From Aestuariivita sp. (lineage in GTDB: Bacteria; Pseudomonadota; Alphaproteobacteria; Rhodobacterales; Rhodobacteraceae), in the NCBI GenBank assembly GCA_026709985.1, contig JAPORY010000057.1:1-52067 (forward strand): DNA of 52,067 nucleotides, in the 5' to 3' direction. Of the stretch, positions 8,932-18,374 are shown piece by piece. A program made the position numbers and the translations under genes. The first letter of the stretch is position 1; each line of letters opens with the position of its first letter. The notes below the pieces were generated by a model. That model was not told the origin of the DNA and searched no databases. It was given only the letters and a program-made list of their open reading frames with translations.

Positions 8932-9982
8932 TGAGGTATCGAATTCGGCTTTGTCAGGGTTGAATTTTCAGTCGAGTTCTAGCGCTATTCACAGCGTCGA
9001 CCGCTTGCCAGCGCACGAAAATTGCTTGCGGGGTAGAGGGGAACTTGGATACTTTTCTATGAGGCGATCGTACCTGAACGAACTTTTGTCAGGTAAGTTT
9101 CTGTAAAGGGAGTTACGCAGGTTCACTTTGTCTAGCTGCTTAGCCGCTTATCCTCGCCCCGAATGTATCAGACAATTCCTCACGATGTTGGTGAGACATT
9201 TTGTCAGGTTATCTGAAATTTTGGCGATTCTTTCGCATACTTAGTGTAGAATTTTTTCTACTTCGTGCTTTAATCTACTTTTCATATTAATGGTGCGAAT
9301 AGAGCAAGAACAGAACTCCCATATACTTGTCCCAAAAGGCACGAATTCAAAAGCTAGCAAGGAATAGAGAATATCCATTTTCCCAGAGAATAACTGAAAG
9401 TCATTGGAGACCGAATTCAATACAACTTTCCCTGAATCTTGCGGTCGATTCTGTGTGCCTCCTGCGAACAGGCAGTCTTTCGTCATGAATAGTATGTCAA
9501 CTCAAGTTCGATATATGGATTCAATAACTTACATTGATCTGATCACACTCAGCATGGACGCACGAGTAGCGATAGATGTTGTAGAAGCTGTTCATGATAT
9601 CATATCCCGAAGCAAATGTCTCTCCGTATCTGCTGACGTTCACTGCAAAATTCTGCTTCATGAGGAGAAGAAATCCCAAACGTTTCTGATTCTTTATGCA
9701 TGCCGCTTCCAGTCATTTAAGACGGGTGTAACTCACTTTTGTTGGTAACCCCGATAGTTTCGCACGTTGCTGAAGTCGCAAGTAGTTGTGAAACCCTCGT
9801 TAGCAGTCGCTTCAAGAAATCCAGGGCTCGTTGGTCAAAAGTTGGTGCCAGCGTACTCTTGGCACTAACAAGCTGTTGGGCGGACGACCAATGGGAGGAT
9901 TTCGTCCGATGGAAAATGCGATGCTACGCGACTGCCTGACCAAAAAATGAGTTGCACCAGTTATATATCCTCCGATAATCAG
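8932..9982. other. Gene-poor stretch between dnaE2 and the restriction island
   Basis: About 1 kb without a recognisable gene on either strand. The open frames present are short, lack good ribosome binding sites and have no family resemblance. It separates the core-like operon from the GC-richer island and could hold decayed sequence or an insertion boundary; no direct repeats or attachment site were noticed. Confidence 0.5.
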
Positions 9983-12781
9983 CTAACGTTGCCTTCCGTT
10001 TGCCGCGTTTTTCTTCTCTTCGACTCCCAAAGGTGTATGCATCTTCTCATAGAGCATGAATAGATGTTCAACGCGCTCGCGCTCAGAAGCAAATCCTGAG
10101 TGCCTGTAGAGCCGATCCACCGCACGGTCGAGCGCGTGATGTGCTCGACGCAGGTTCGGCGGCATCAGGTCTGGGTCGTACAGGTCGGCTAAGGTTGCGC
10201 CGGAATGTGTAGCACGGGCATCTAGCACCGCTTGCACCAGAGATTCCAGCTTGTTCGGCTCCAGAATACCCTTAGGCGGCAGCGGGAAGGTATTGTAAAC
10301 AACTCCGACGGAATACATGTAATCGCTTTTCATGCGCCCGGTTATTGTCCGCATCCAAGCCATGTGCATTGCTGAGGTGAGCAGCCCGAAGTCGGTGAGG
10401 GTGGCATTGGGAAGAAGGCGAAGTTTCTCACTCGGAATCACCGGTGGCTCAAGATATCCAATCGGCACATAGTCGCGGCGTTCAGAACTGGTTTGCGGAA
10501 TAATGAGGAAGGGATATTCTGGGATCACTGTTACGCCATAAGCGCTCGGATAGTCGGCAAGCCGTCTTGTAGTTGAGCGCTTGCTCTTTGCCCGGAACTC
10601 GCGAACCGCCTTCAGCCTTTCTGCAACCTTAGGTAAACTGCGTAATTTCGGGAGCGGAATCTCTGCTGTATGAAGAAGCCAGCGCATATCACCGCGAATG
10701 AACTCGCGGGCACCTGGAAAGGGTCGAAAATATGGCTGTGCATCTGGCTCGTGTTCGAGAAACAAGGCCTTCTGTTCACTTGAAAAGGTTAGGTTTCCAT
10801 CTTCAAGAGGTTGCGTGCCGGTAATCAATTGCCTCATTCCATTGATCGGTGCGCTCTCTATCCGGACCACCAGAGACGGGTCGGACAGCCTGCCCGCGTC
10901 AAATAGGTATGGTGACAGCACCGCGTGGCGGGTTTCCTCGGGCTCGCCGTTGATATCTGGGTAGCCGAACAACCGCTTGTCCGCTCGCATGGCCGGCCGC
11001 CGGTCGAGGCCGAGAATGACGACATGCACATGCGCCTTGTCGCGTGCGTCCGATCCCCAGGCGAAAGTCCGGTGCGCGAACGCGATTTCTAGCTTGCAGC
11101 GCTTGAACAGTATCGGCCATAGCTGTGCCACCTGTTCACCTTGCGTGATTGAGTTGGTTGCGACAAACCCGATCCGGGCGTCGGTACCCTTTACATACTC
11201 CCCAGCCTTAATAAACCATGCGGCGACATAATCTAGCGTCCCGCCGCTCTTACCGAGAGCCGCGATCCTGTGCACCTGCGCACGCTGTTTCGCCGTCTGG
11301 TATTTCGCGCCTACGAACGGCGGATTACCCAGCAAGAACGAGCAATCGTCTGGACACAGCAGATCCGACCAGTCCGTTTCGAGGGCATCGCCTTGGACGA
11401 TGTAGGGCGATTTCTTTAGCGGGATGCGTACGAAGGTCAAACCGAACTCGAGGCTCAGCCGGTTGTTCATGATGTGATCCATCATCCACAACGCGGTTTC
11501 GGCGATGCGGGCCGGAAACTCCTCATATTCGATTCCGTAGAATTGATGAACATCGACGATCGATAGCGTTTCTGTGAAAGCTTCCACCTGTCGCTGGCCC
11601 TGCCAATCCCGTGGATAAATCTCCTTGAGCACTTCGATTTCCAATTGCCGTAATTCTCTGTAGGCGATGATCAGGAAGTTGCCACAGCCACAGGCGGGGT
11701 CAAGGAAAGTCAGGTCCCCTAGCTTCGCCTGTAATTGGTAAAGGGCCTTCCGGCGGCCACTGCGACGAGCCTTGATCCTCTCGAACTCTGCCCTCAGATC
11801 GTCGAGGATCAGCGGCTCAATGACCTTGAGGATGTTTTTCTCGGTCGTGTAGTGCGCCCCTTTCGCTCGGCGTTCTACTGGGTCCATGACTGACTGGAAC
11901 AGTGCGCCAAAGATCGCGGGCGAGATATTCGACCAGTCGAACCGACAGGCATCAAGAAGCGCTATGCGCATCGCCGCATCGAATGAGAAAGTCCGCAGGT
12001 GACCATTGAACAGTACGCCGTTGACATAGGGGAACCGTGCCAGATCCGCGTCCAGTGTTGTCGGGCGCTTGTCCTCCGGCGTGTCGAGCACTTCGAATAG
12101 TTGACCGAGCCACGGCCCGAGATCTGCCCCATCCTCGCTTGTACGGGTTTCGATGAAGTCGAGAAAGATGTCGCGCGGCTCGAAGATACCGGTGTCGTCG
12201 GCGAACATGCAGAACACGACGCGCACAAGGAAGCGTTCCAGATCGTGACCCCTGTGCCTGGCATTGGCGAGCGCGTCGTGCAGCCGCCCAACCAATTCGG
12301 CAGCTTCGATGTTCGCTGGATCCTGATCGCGGAATGTACGGCGCTGCACTCCGAGGATGAAGCCGAACGCCTCAACATGCACGGGTAGATCCTTGAGCGG
12401 GAAAGTGACGGTTTCGCGCTCGTCGAGGTCGTGAAGTTCGAAGGTCTGGAAGTCGCTCACCAGAATGAATCGCGGACGCTCGCGTTCCGGCAGTGCGTCG
12501 AAATATTCTGAGGCCTGTTCGTAAGCCTTGCCGAGATCGCGCCCTGCGCTCTTCTGTTCGACGAGCAGCACGCCAGGCCAGAACAGGTCGATGAAGCCAG
12601 AGTGGTTGCCGAATTTGGCGACGTGCGCCTCGTAGCGTGCGACGCTCCGACGCTGAACCCCGAACACCCAAAAGAAGGCGTTACAGAAGCTCTGCGTTTC
12701 GCCCTTCTCGTAGGCCGCCGCCTTCCAGTCTTCGGCGAAGACGGCGGCGCGGACGCGGACTTCGTTCCACGACAAACGCAT
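9983..12781 (-). CDS. MmeI-like single-chain restriction endonuclease/adenine methyltransferase (type IIL/IIG)
   Basis: This 932-residue protein joins cleavage, methylation and DNA recognition in one chain. The start at 12781 gives MRLSWNEVR, matching the MmeI-family opening. The nuclease motif D-X9-E-X-K is present as Asp65, Glu75, Lys77 (DLFWPGVLLVEQK), with the same spacing as in MmeI. A helical linker with YTTEKNI precedes the gamma-class N6-adenine methyltransferase: SAM motif I DPACGCGNF (361-369), FYGIEYEEFPARIAE, and catalytic motif IV NPPF (486-489). The C-terminal third should be the target recognition domain; the sequence there cannot be read into a target site by eye. Codon use is visibly GC-richer than in neighbours, which suggests acquisition. 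Its start overlaps by one base the stop of an upstream HigA-like gene. All catalytic motifs are intact, so it is probably active. Confidence 0.93.
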   Translation of the reverse strand: MRLSWNEVRVRAAVFAEDWKAAAYEKGETQSFCNAFFWVFGVQRRSVARYEAHVAKFGNHSGFIDLFWPGVLLVEQKSAGRDLGKAYEQASEYFDALPERERPRFILVSDFQTFELHDLDERETVTFPLKDLPVHVEAFGFILGVQRRTFRDQDPANIEAAELVGRLHDALANARHRGHDLERFLVRVVFCMFADDTGIFEPRDIFLDFIETRTSEDGADLGPWLGQLFEVLDTPEDKRPTTLDADLARFPYVNGVLFNGHLRTFSFDAAMRIALLDACRFDWSNISPAIFGALFQSVMDPVERRAKGAHYTTEKNILKVIEPLILDDLRAEFERIKARRSGRRKALYQLQAKLGDLTFLDPACGCGNFLIIAYRELRQLEIEVLKEIYPRDWQGQRQVEAFTETLSIVDVHQFYGIEYEEFPARIAETALWMMDHIMNNRLSLEFGLTFVRIPLKKSPYIVQGDALETDWSDLLCPDDCSFLLGNPPFVGAKYQTAKQRAQVHRIAALGKSGGTLDYVAAWFIKAGEYVKGTDARIGFVATNSITQGEQVAQLWPILFKRCKLEIAFAHRTFAWGSDARDKAHVHVVILGLDRRPAMRADKRLFGYPDINGEPEETRHAVLSPYLFDAGRLSDPSLVVRIESAPINGMRQLITGTQPLEDGNLTFSSEQKALFLEHEPDAQPYFRPFPGAREFIRGDMRWLLHTAEIPLPKLRSLPKVAERLKAVREFRAKSKRSTTRRLADYPSAYGVTVIPEYPFLIIPQTSSERRDYVPIGYLEPPVIPSEKLRLLPNATLTDFGLLTSAMHMAWMRTITGRMKSDYMYSVGVVYNTFPLPPKGILEPNKLESLVQAVLDARATHSGATLADLYDPDLMPPNLRRAHHALDRAVDRLYRHSGFASERERVEHLFMLYEKMHTPLGVEEKKNAANGRQR

Positions 12782-12966
12782 CAGGTGATGGCACCCGACT
12801 TGCCTTTCAGGAGGTGCGACAGCATCCCACATTCGCCGCTACACCGCGCCGCCGTTTCGGTCACGTTCCAGCCCACATCGTCCATGCTCTCTCGGATGAG
12901 TTCGCCAAAGTACGGCGGACTCCACATCGGGCCGACGCGATCACTTGCAATATCGTTGATGGTCAT
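12781..12966 (-). CDS. Short HigA/XRE-type antitoxin-like protein, probably truncated
   Basis: The 61-residue product has the pattern of a HigA-type addiction-module antidote: SPPYFGELIRESMDDVGWNVTE corresponds (in parts) to the family's PPHPGEILREEFLEPLGLSVTE, then TAARCSGECGMLSHLLKGKSG aligns with the helix-turn-helix (family: LARRLGVSRQTLSRLLNGKSG). Full HigA proteins run on about 35 more residues, so the end here looks cut short. The TGA stop overlaps the ATG of the restriction enzyme (TGATG), giving translational coupling. A good AGGAGG lies upstream. It may be a remnant, or it may have been kept as a small DNA-binding controller of the restriction gene. Confidence 0.6.
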   Translation of the reverse strand: MTINDIASDRVGPMWSPPYFGELIRESMDDVGWNVTETAARCSGECGMLSHLLKGKSGAIT

Positions 12967-12979
12967 CGTCCTCCTTTTG

Positions 12980-13054
12980 TTAGTGGTAGCCCAGCAGGTT
13001 TACGTCCACGGCTTCGCCGTCTTCGAAGCGGAACATGATGCGCCGGAGCCGTGC
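12980..13054 (-). pseudogene. C-terminal remnant of a HigB/RelE-type toxin
   Basis: Reading the minus strand into the stop at 12980-12982 gives a tail RRIMFRFEDGEAVDVNLLGYH, read in two pieces here as RRIMFRFEDGEA and VDVNLLGYH. This matches the C-terminus of HigB toxins (family pattern WRIxFRxEDGDAYDVxxxDYH). No matching N-terminal part is found farther upstream in any frame, so the toxin is truncated. It lies 13 bases upstream of the HigA-like gene, the normal higB-higA order. Confidence 0.6.
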
Positions 13055-13641
13055 CGTCACGCTCGTACAGTGCCTACAATCCCTTGTGTCTGATCCGTAT
13101 GCTTCTTAACTTTAGCGCACCGTGTTACACACCACAAGCATCCGTTACGCCACCGACGGTGCAGGCTGAGCCAATGATGCCGACGATGAGCAAGACATCC
13201 TACATTGCCTTGTTACCTCCTTCTTCCTATAGTGCCGCTTGGAAAACGGGCGGCGGTTCGGGGACTGTCTGCGCAAGTACGCGAGCGCTATCACTCAAGT
13301 GCCGATCGAGCTAAATGCCGATGGCTAAACGACTGTCGTCATTCGATGGTGAGTAGCCAGGAAGCGCGGAAGGGACGCCATTCACCGCGCAGGTACCACA
13401 CACGCTAACCAATTCTCTTTGCTCCAAATCTCCGAGTTATGAGAGTTCGCGATTGTCAGTCCTTATTCGATGGAGCAGAGAACGTCTGGTTTGGTATGAG
13501 GCTTGGCTTTTTCCGCTGTCTGTTGCGGCGTTGGACGGAACAGTGTAGGATTGCTTCCGAGGTTCTGACTTGAACATTGGAATTTGAGTATCGGTTATTG
13601 AGCACCGTAGTGCGCAATTCAGTGTGATGTAGGAAATGGCA
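13055..13641. other. No confident gene
   Basis: No protein or RNA gene is recognised. The left part still has the GC-rich composition of the island, and the right part returns to the window average, so the right boundary of the acquired segment probably lies within this stretch. Confidence 0.45.
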
Positions 13642-14415
13642 ATGAGCAAAAAAGGGCGAAGTGCAGTAATCACCGGATCTAATTCTGGAATCGGTCTCGG
13701 AATCGCTTGGGCGATGGCGCAAGCGGGCATTAATGTTTACCTCAATTCCTTTACCGATCGACCAGAAGACCACAGGCTCGCGGCGGAGATTGCGGATGCG
13801 ACTGGAGTGTCTGTAAGCTACATCAAGGCCAACTTGGCGAACGGCGATGAATGTCGAAGATTGATCAGCGAGGCGGCAGACTGCGATATTTTGGTCAATA
13901 ATGCCGGTATACAGCATGTTAGCCCGATAGAGGAATTCCCAACCGAAAAGTGGGAGGCAGTTATTGCCATTAATTTGAGTTCAGCGTTCCATACAACTGC
14001 TGCCGCCCTCCCAATCATGAAAAAGAATGGTTGGGGAAGAATAATAAATATCTCCTCTGCTCATGGATTGACCGCGTCACCCTACAAGGCCGCTTATATC
14101 GCCGCTAAGCACGGGATTGTCGGATTAACAAAGACCATTGCGCTCGAAACAGCGCAGGAAGAAATAACGGTCAATGCAATCTGTCCTGGATACGTATTGA
14201 CACCTTTGGTTGAAGCACAAATTCCGGCAACGATGAAAGAATATGGCATGGGCCGCGAGGAAGTCATCGAAAAAATTATGCTGGCGAGGCAGCCGTCGAA
14301 GCAGTTCGTGAAGGTTGAGGAAATTGGTGGTATCGTCAATTTTCTGTGCTCGGATGCCGCTGCGCAAGTAACCGGAACCACCATTAGCGTTGATGGCGGT
14401 TGGACTGCATTGTAA
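13642..14415 (+). CDS. bdhA: D-beta-hydroxybutyrate dehydrogenase
   Basis: This 257-residue short-chain dehydrogenase interconverts 3-hydroxybutyrate and acetoacetate with NAD, a step in use of the storage polymer PHB. The dinucleotide motif TGSNSGIG (11-18), NNAG (86-89) and the catalytic Ser139, Tyr152 and Lys156 (YIAAK) are all present. The 3HBDH subgroup pattern is clear: HVSPIEEFPxxKW, YKAAYIAAKHGIVGLTK, VNAICPGYVLTPLVExQI and the end TTISVDGGWTA. The start is set at ATG 13642 because AGGAA at 13631 is too close to ATG 13636. It is followed after 132 bases by a gamma-carbonic anhydrase gene on the same strand. Confidence 0.9.
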   Translation: MSKKGRSAVITGSNSGIGLGIAWAMAQAGINVYLNSFTDRPEDHRLAAEIADATGVSVSYIKANLANGDECRRLISEAADCDILVNNAGIQHVSPIEEFPTEKWEAVIAINLSSAFHTTAAALPIMKKNGWGRIINISSAHGLTASPYKAAYIAAKHGIVGLTKTIALETAQEEITVNAICPGYVLTPLVEAQIPATMKEYGMGREEVIEKIMLARQPSKQFVKVEEIGGIVNFLCSDAAAQVTGTTISVDGGWTAL

Positions 14416-14547
14416 GTTTTCCGCCGCAGTCAGACTCGCTACTCAGCACGCCCAAATTTCTTTGTTCGATCAGCAATCGCAAAATAGCGAAACCTGCCCT
14501 GATGGCTTTGTAATCAGAACCCTAAAGAGATTCGCAAGGAGTTTCCG

Positions 14548-15078
14548 ATGCCGCCCTATGCTCTCGCAGATTTAAAGCCAGCGGTGCATACCGATACTTG
14601 GATTGCACCTAATGCCAGTGTGATCGGTCGCGTTATTATTGATGCACAGGTATCAATATGGTTTAATTGCACAGTAAGGGCCGATCATGACAAGATTTGG
14701 ATTCGCACGGGGACGAATATCCAGGAAGGATGTATTCTACATATTGATGAAGGGTTTCCATTGACCGTCGGAGAAAATTGCACAATTGGACATAAAGCAA
14801 TTTTGCACGGATGCACGATTGGAAATAATTGTTTGATCGGGATGGGAGCAATCGTGCTGAACGGAGCTAAGGTAGGTGACAATTGTTTGATCGGGGCGGG
14901 TGCGCTGATACCGGAGAATAAAGTAATTCCAGAGGGATCATTAGTTCTCGGCGTTCCCGGGCGAGTCACACGTAAACTTAATGCGGCGGAAGTAAAAGCA
15001 AATCAAAATAGCGCTGCCCACTATCAGGCGAATATGCGGCATTTTCGAGATCATCTGAAAGTACTCGCGGTCGATTAG
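14548..15078 (+). CDS. Gamma-class carbonic anhydrase family protein
   Basis: The 176-residue protein is a left-handed beta-helix (hexapeptide repeat) protein of the gamma-carbonic anhydrase/YrdA/PaaY group. Repeated hexad patterns such as SVIGRVIID, SIWFNCTVRAD, TIGHKAILHGCTIG and NCLIGMGAIV run through residues 20-135. The three zinc-binding histidines are present as His65 (HIDEG), His82 and His87 (GHKAILHG). A C-terminal helix closes the trimer. An AAGGAG stands six bases before ATG 14548. Many such proteins show little carbonic anhydrase activity, so the real substrate is open. Confidence 0.9.
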   Translation: MPPYALADLKPAVHTDTWIAPNASVIGRVIIDAQVSIWFNCTVRADHDKIWIRTGTNIQEGCILHIDEGFPLTVGENCTIGHKAILHGCTIGNNCLIGMGAIVLNGAKVGDNCLIGAGALIPENKVIPEGSLVLGVPGRVTRKLNAAEVKANQNSAAHYQANMRHFRDHLKVLAVD

Positions 15079-15467
15079 AGTAGGATCGTCGCTTGTCCAT
15101 TAATTACCGTAACAGCGCGCCGCAAAATCCGCTCTTGCTGCGCAATGGGTTAGATTATCGCCGCATGAGGCCCGAGTTTCTCCAAGCCGAAGTGGTTTGC
15201 TGCCAAGAACTTTCAGTGGTGTCGTTTCTGGTTGCCGTTTTGTTATAGAAGCACGTTTTGTCAGTGCGATATCTCGGGATTTTAAAGAGAAAAAATTCGC
15301 CTAAATTGAAGGTGCCCGCAAGGCATGATTCGTTCAACCCTTTGCTTACAACAAAGCGACGGCATTACCTTGCAATCAAATTGCTGTCTCTTTTCTCTGT
15401 CGAAGTAAATTAATCTTCGTTAAGCAACTGTCGTGAAGGATAATCCGCTATTGCCGAGGAGATTTTT
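15079..15467. other. Intergenic, no gene seen
   Basis: No coding region is supported. This stretch directly precedes the GTG start of phoR, and no frame upstream extends that gene to add the membrane segments usual in PhoR. Confidence 0.5.
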
Positions 15468-16520
15468 GTGTCTGACAAATTGTCAAACTTGCTGAATGCT
15501 ATTCCCATCCCGGTAGTTTTCGTGAGCAAGACAGAACGAATCATCGCAGAAAATGAGGAAGCTCGGCAACTTCTAGGGCCAAATATTCGAAGTCGCCATT
15601 ATGCGACAATTTTGAGGCAACCTATGGTCCTAGAGAGTATTGAAGCCTGTCTTGAAGAGCAATCCGCGCAGAATGCGAACTATACAATTAATGACCGCCA
15701 GAAAGACAACAGTTTTCGGGTAAGTTGTCGCTTCGTTTCTGATACAGGGTACGATTTCCCGACAGGGGTAATCGTTTCATTTCAAAACATGACCGAATTT
15801 GAGGAAGTCGACCAAATTCGGCGGGACTTTGTCGCAAATGTTAGCCACGAGTTGCGTTCGCCGCTAACCGCCATATCGGGATTCATTGAGACATTAAAGG
15901 GTGCTGCCCAAATGGACCCCTCTGCACAAGAGGGCTTCCTTGATCTAATGGCCTGGGAGACAGCGCGTATGGAACGACTAGTTTCAGATCTCTTGTCACT
16001 TAGTCGTGTAGAAAATCAGGAACGAGTTTCTCCAGAAGGTAGCGTTAACCTGCTATCAATACTGTCTTCGGCAATCGACAACTTCATAGGGTTAGCGGCG
16101 GAGGCCCAAGTTGAACTCAAGTTACATAGCGAGGTCCTTTCCGCTGACGTGCGTGGTGACGCGGATCAATTGCAGCAGGTATTCTGCAACCTAATTGAGA
16201 ACGGCATCAGATATGGCGGATCAGGTGGGCTTGTCGGGGTCAACGTCGAAGCAGTAAGTTATGATCCAGTCTTGAAAAGTCCTTGTATCCAAACGACCGT
16301 TTTCGATAAAGGACCGGGAATCGACTCTGAGCATCTGCCGCGATTGACCGAGAGATTTTATCGAGCCGATAATCACCGATCAAGGCATTTAGGGGGAACT
16401 GGCCTAGGGTTGGCAATTGTAAAGCATATCGTTAGTCGACATTGTGGGCGGTTGTTGGTGGAAAGTGAGTTAGGTTGCGGTGCGCGATTCAAAGTTGTTT
16501 TGCCAAAGCAAGTTTGTTGA
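15468..16520 (+). CDS. phoR: PhoR-like sensor histidine kinase without membrane segments
   Basis: The 350-residue protein is a PAS-containing histidine kinase of the PhoR type. A PAS domain fills residues 1-115 (NAIPIPVVFV onward). The dimerisation/phosphoacceptor box is FVANVSHELRSPLTAI with His127. The ATPase domain has the N box NLIENGIRYG, G1 FDKGPGID, and G2 GGTGLGLAIVKH, all intact. The start is GTG at 15468 behind GAGGAG at 15456. Most PhoR proteins begin with one or two transmembrane helices; none is present here and no upstream frame supplies one, so this kinase should be cytosolic. phoU follows 417 bases later, supporting a role in phosphate control, but the partner phoB and the pst transporter genes are not in the window. 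Confidence 0.85.
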   Translation: MSDKLSNLLNAIPIPVVFVSKTERIIAENEEARQLLGPNIRSRHYATILRQPMVLESIEACLEEQSAQNANYTINDRQKDNSFRVSCRFVSDTGYDFPTGVIVSFQNMTEFEEVDQIRRDFVANVSHELRSPLTAISGFIETLKGAAQMDPSAQEGFLDLMAWETARMERLVSDLLSLSRVENQERVSPEGSVNLLSILSSAIDNFIGLAAEAQVELKLHSEVLSADVRGDADQLQQVFCNLIENGIRYGGSGGLVGVNVEAVSYDPVLKSPCIQTTVFDKGPGIDSEHLPRLTERFYRADNHRSRHLGGTGLGLAIVKHIVSRHCGRLLVESELGCGARFKVVLPKQVC

Positions 16521-16937
16521 ATCTTTTTCTTTGAGATTGTAGCATCAAGTAAAGGAGACAGGCTGAAACTGTGATCAGAAGGGAACAAGATGACGAAATT
16601 TTATTCTTACCAGTGGTCCAAAACTCTGAACTACAATTATAGATCGCGAAGAGTTTACTGATGGTTAGGCGTAAAGGTTCTTATAGCTGCTGTGCGCAAT
16701 AGAAATTTATTGTGACGAATGACAAGGAAATAGCATAACCCCTAATCTAATATTGGGTTCTGAAGCATTCATTGTTAATACACATCGCACTGGCCGCAGT
16801 CCCCTGTTGCAAATTAAGCCATTCTTATCGCGTCAAACACGCCGTAGCATTACTATTGCGGAATGGCGATAAGCTACCAAGAGTTTTGCCTAGGTTAAGA
16901 AAGACGATAGTAGTATGATGCTCGGATTTCGACGAAA
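16521..16937. other. Intergenic between phoR and phoU
   Basis: No gene is seen. In many relatives the pstSCAB transporter genes occupy this position; no remnant of them can be read here in any frame. Confidence 0.5.
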
Positions 16938-17684
16938 ATGACGGATCAACACATTCAATCTGCTTTTGATCGCGACCTTGAGGAGATTCAAGCTGACATT
17001 ATGAAAATGGGCGGCTTGGTCGAAGATGCTATTCGGAAAGGGGTAGAGTCACTCCTAACGCGTAATGAGGAAATTGCCGAGGAGGTGCGTAAGAACGATG
17101 CTCGAATTGATTCGCTAGCTGAACAAATCAACGAAAGCGCCGCCCGCGTTATCGCGCTTCGAGCACCGACGGCCGTTGACCTAAGATTGATCCTAAGCGT
17201 CATTAAAATCAGTAATAATCTCGAACGCATCGGTGATTATGCGAAGAATATTGCCAAACGCACAACTGTTCTTGCGCACATGCGACCAATTGATGAAAAT
17301 ATCGGGGCGCTTCGACGAATGGCCTCATTGGTTCAAAGCATGTTAAAGGACGCACTCGATTCATATGTACAACGCGATGTTGAAATTTCTGAAAATATCA
17401 TTGCCGTAGATCAAGATGTCGATCAGATGTACAATAGTCTGTTCAGAGAATACTTAACCTTCATGATGGAAGACCCGCGAAATATTTCCGCCTGTATGCA
17501 CCTACACTTTATTGCAAAGAACCTTGAACGCATGGGCGATCATATAACCTCAATTTCTGAGCAAGTCGTCTATTTGGTGACCGGCGAAAGACCGGACGAA
17601 AATCGACCGAAAGCAGATACAATCTCACTAGAGAATCATCCGCAACTCAATGAAACCAGCCCGCCAAAATCTCTTGGTACATAG
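16938..17684 (+). CDS. phoU: Phosphate signalling protein PhoU
   Basis: This 248-residue protein is PhoU, an all-helical regulator that restrains PhoR signalling when phosphate is plentiful and binds metal clusters. The two related three-helix halves are visible, each with its signature: NNLERIGDYAKNIA (first half) and KNLERMGDHITSISEQV (second half). HIQSAFDRDLEEI and MGGLVEDAI at the N-terminus are typical. About 25 extra, low-complexity residues follow the last helix. In most genomes phoU closes a pstSCAB-phoU-phoB run; here neither pst genes nor phoB flank it. Confidence 0.94.
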   Translation: MTDQHIQSAFDRDLEEIQADIMKMGGLVEDAIRKGVESLLTRNEEIAEEVRKNDARIDSLAEQINESAARVIALRAPTAVDLRLILSVIKISNNLERIGDYAKNIAKRTTVLAHMRPIDENIGALRRMASLVQSMLKDALDSYVQRDVEISENIIAVDQDVDQMYNSLFREYLTFMMEDPRNISACMHLHFIAKNLERMGDHITSISEQVVYLVTGERPDENRPKADTISLENHPQLNETSPPKSLGT

Positions 17685-18374
17685 CTTGAACTCAGTGCGC
17701 TGTTTGCGGTGAGTAACACATTCTCTATCAAAGCGTCGCGATCGGAATTGGTCGGGAAATTGGCATTGGCCCCTTAAGTCGATCGCGTGGAGTTTATCGA
17801 ATGACTTGTGACAGGGAAAGTTTAGCCCTTAAACCGCATCCAACTGTTCTAATTCGTGAACGATTCTTGACAGGGTAGACTTCCATTCAAAAGGCGGTAC
17901 TTGAGAGTCTAGCTTTGTTGACGCAACTGGACGGCGGTTATTTTGTTTCAGCTAGAGGACGACGGTGAAGTGGCAAGAAAGAGAAGCCTAGACCTCGGCT
18001 TTTGACTTTAACTTGTTAGACTTGACGGTTATGATCGTCTGATCGATCGGCTTCGTTTGATTGCTAAGCAAGGAATTCTGCTCCGCAAGTCGAAAGTTTG
18101 ATAAGTGAGGAAACCCTAGAGTTCGGTTGCAAGAGATCGTCAACAATTCAGCTCAGTGGCTACGGCGACACGAACAACAAGAAATCAATAGCGAGTAGCT
18201 AGCCAGTCAACTTGACGCCGTCGAGGTAAGTACGCATGAAAACGACAGACGAATTCGGCTGGTCGCTCCAATCGGTGCAGATGAAGGTGATAAACGGCAG
18301 TCCGTATGGTGTTGCGACTGCCTAATTTTTTCGGGCGCTGCCCCTAATTCATGACAGGAGAAACATAAGCAACC
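17685..18374. other. Intergenic, possible decay region
   Basis: Roughly 690 bases with no supported gene between phoU and tig. This is where phoB would be expected; scattered short frames were compared with the PhoB receiver and winged-helix patterns and no convincing match was found. The promoter and leader of tig should lie at the right end; a ribosome site GACAGGAGAAA is seen just before tig. Confidence 0.5.

Noticed and set aside
9404-9748. Plus-strand frame of 114 codons in the gap after dnaE2
   Set aside because: Composition looks random, there is no ribosome site, and nothing recognisable is encoded.
13110-13210. Minus-strand frame resembling a small lipoprotein (LLIVGIIGSAC)
   Set aside because: The ATG with the good ribosome site is followed at once by a stop codon, and the rest is only about 23 codons long.
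17685-18374. Possible decayed phoB between phoU and tig
   Set aside because: A few short stretches vaguely resemble response-regulator patterns, but no consecutive blocks align in order.
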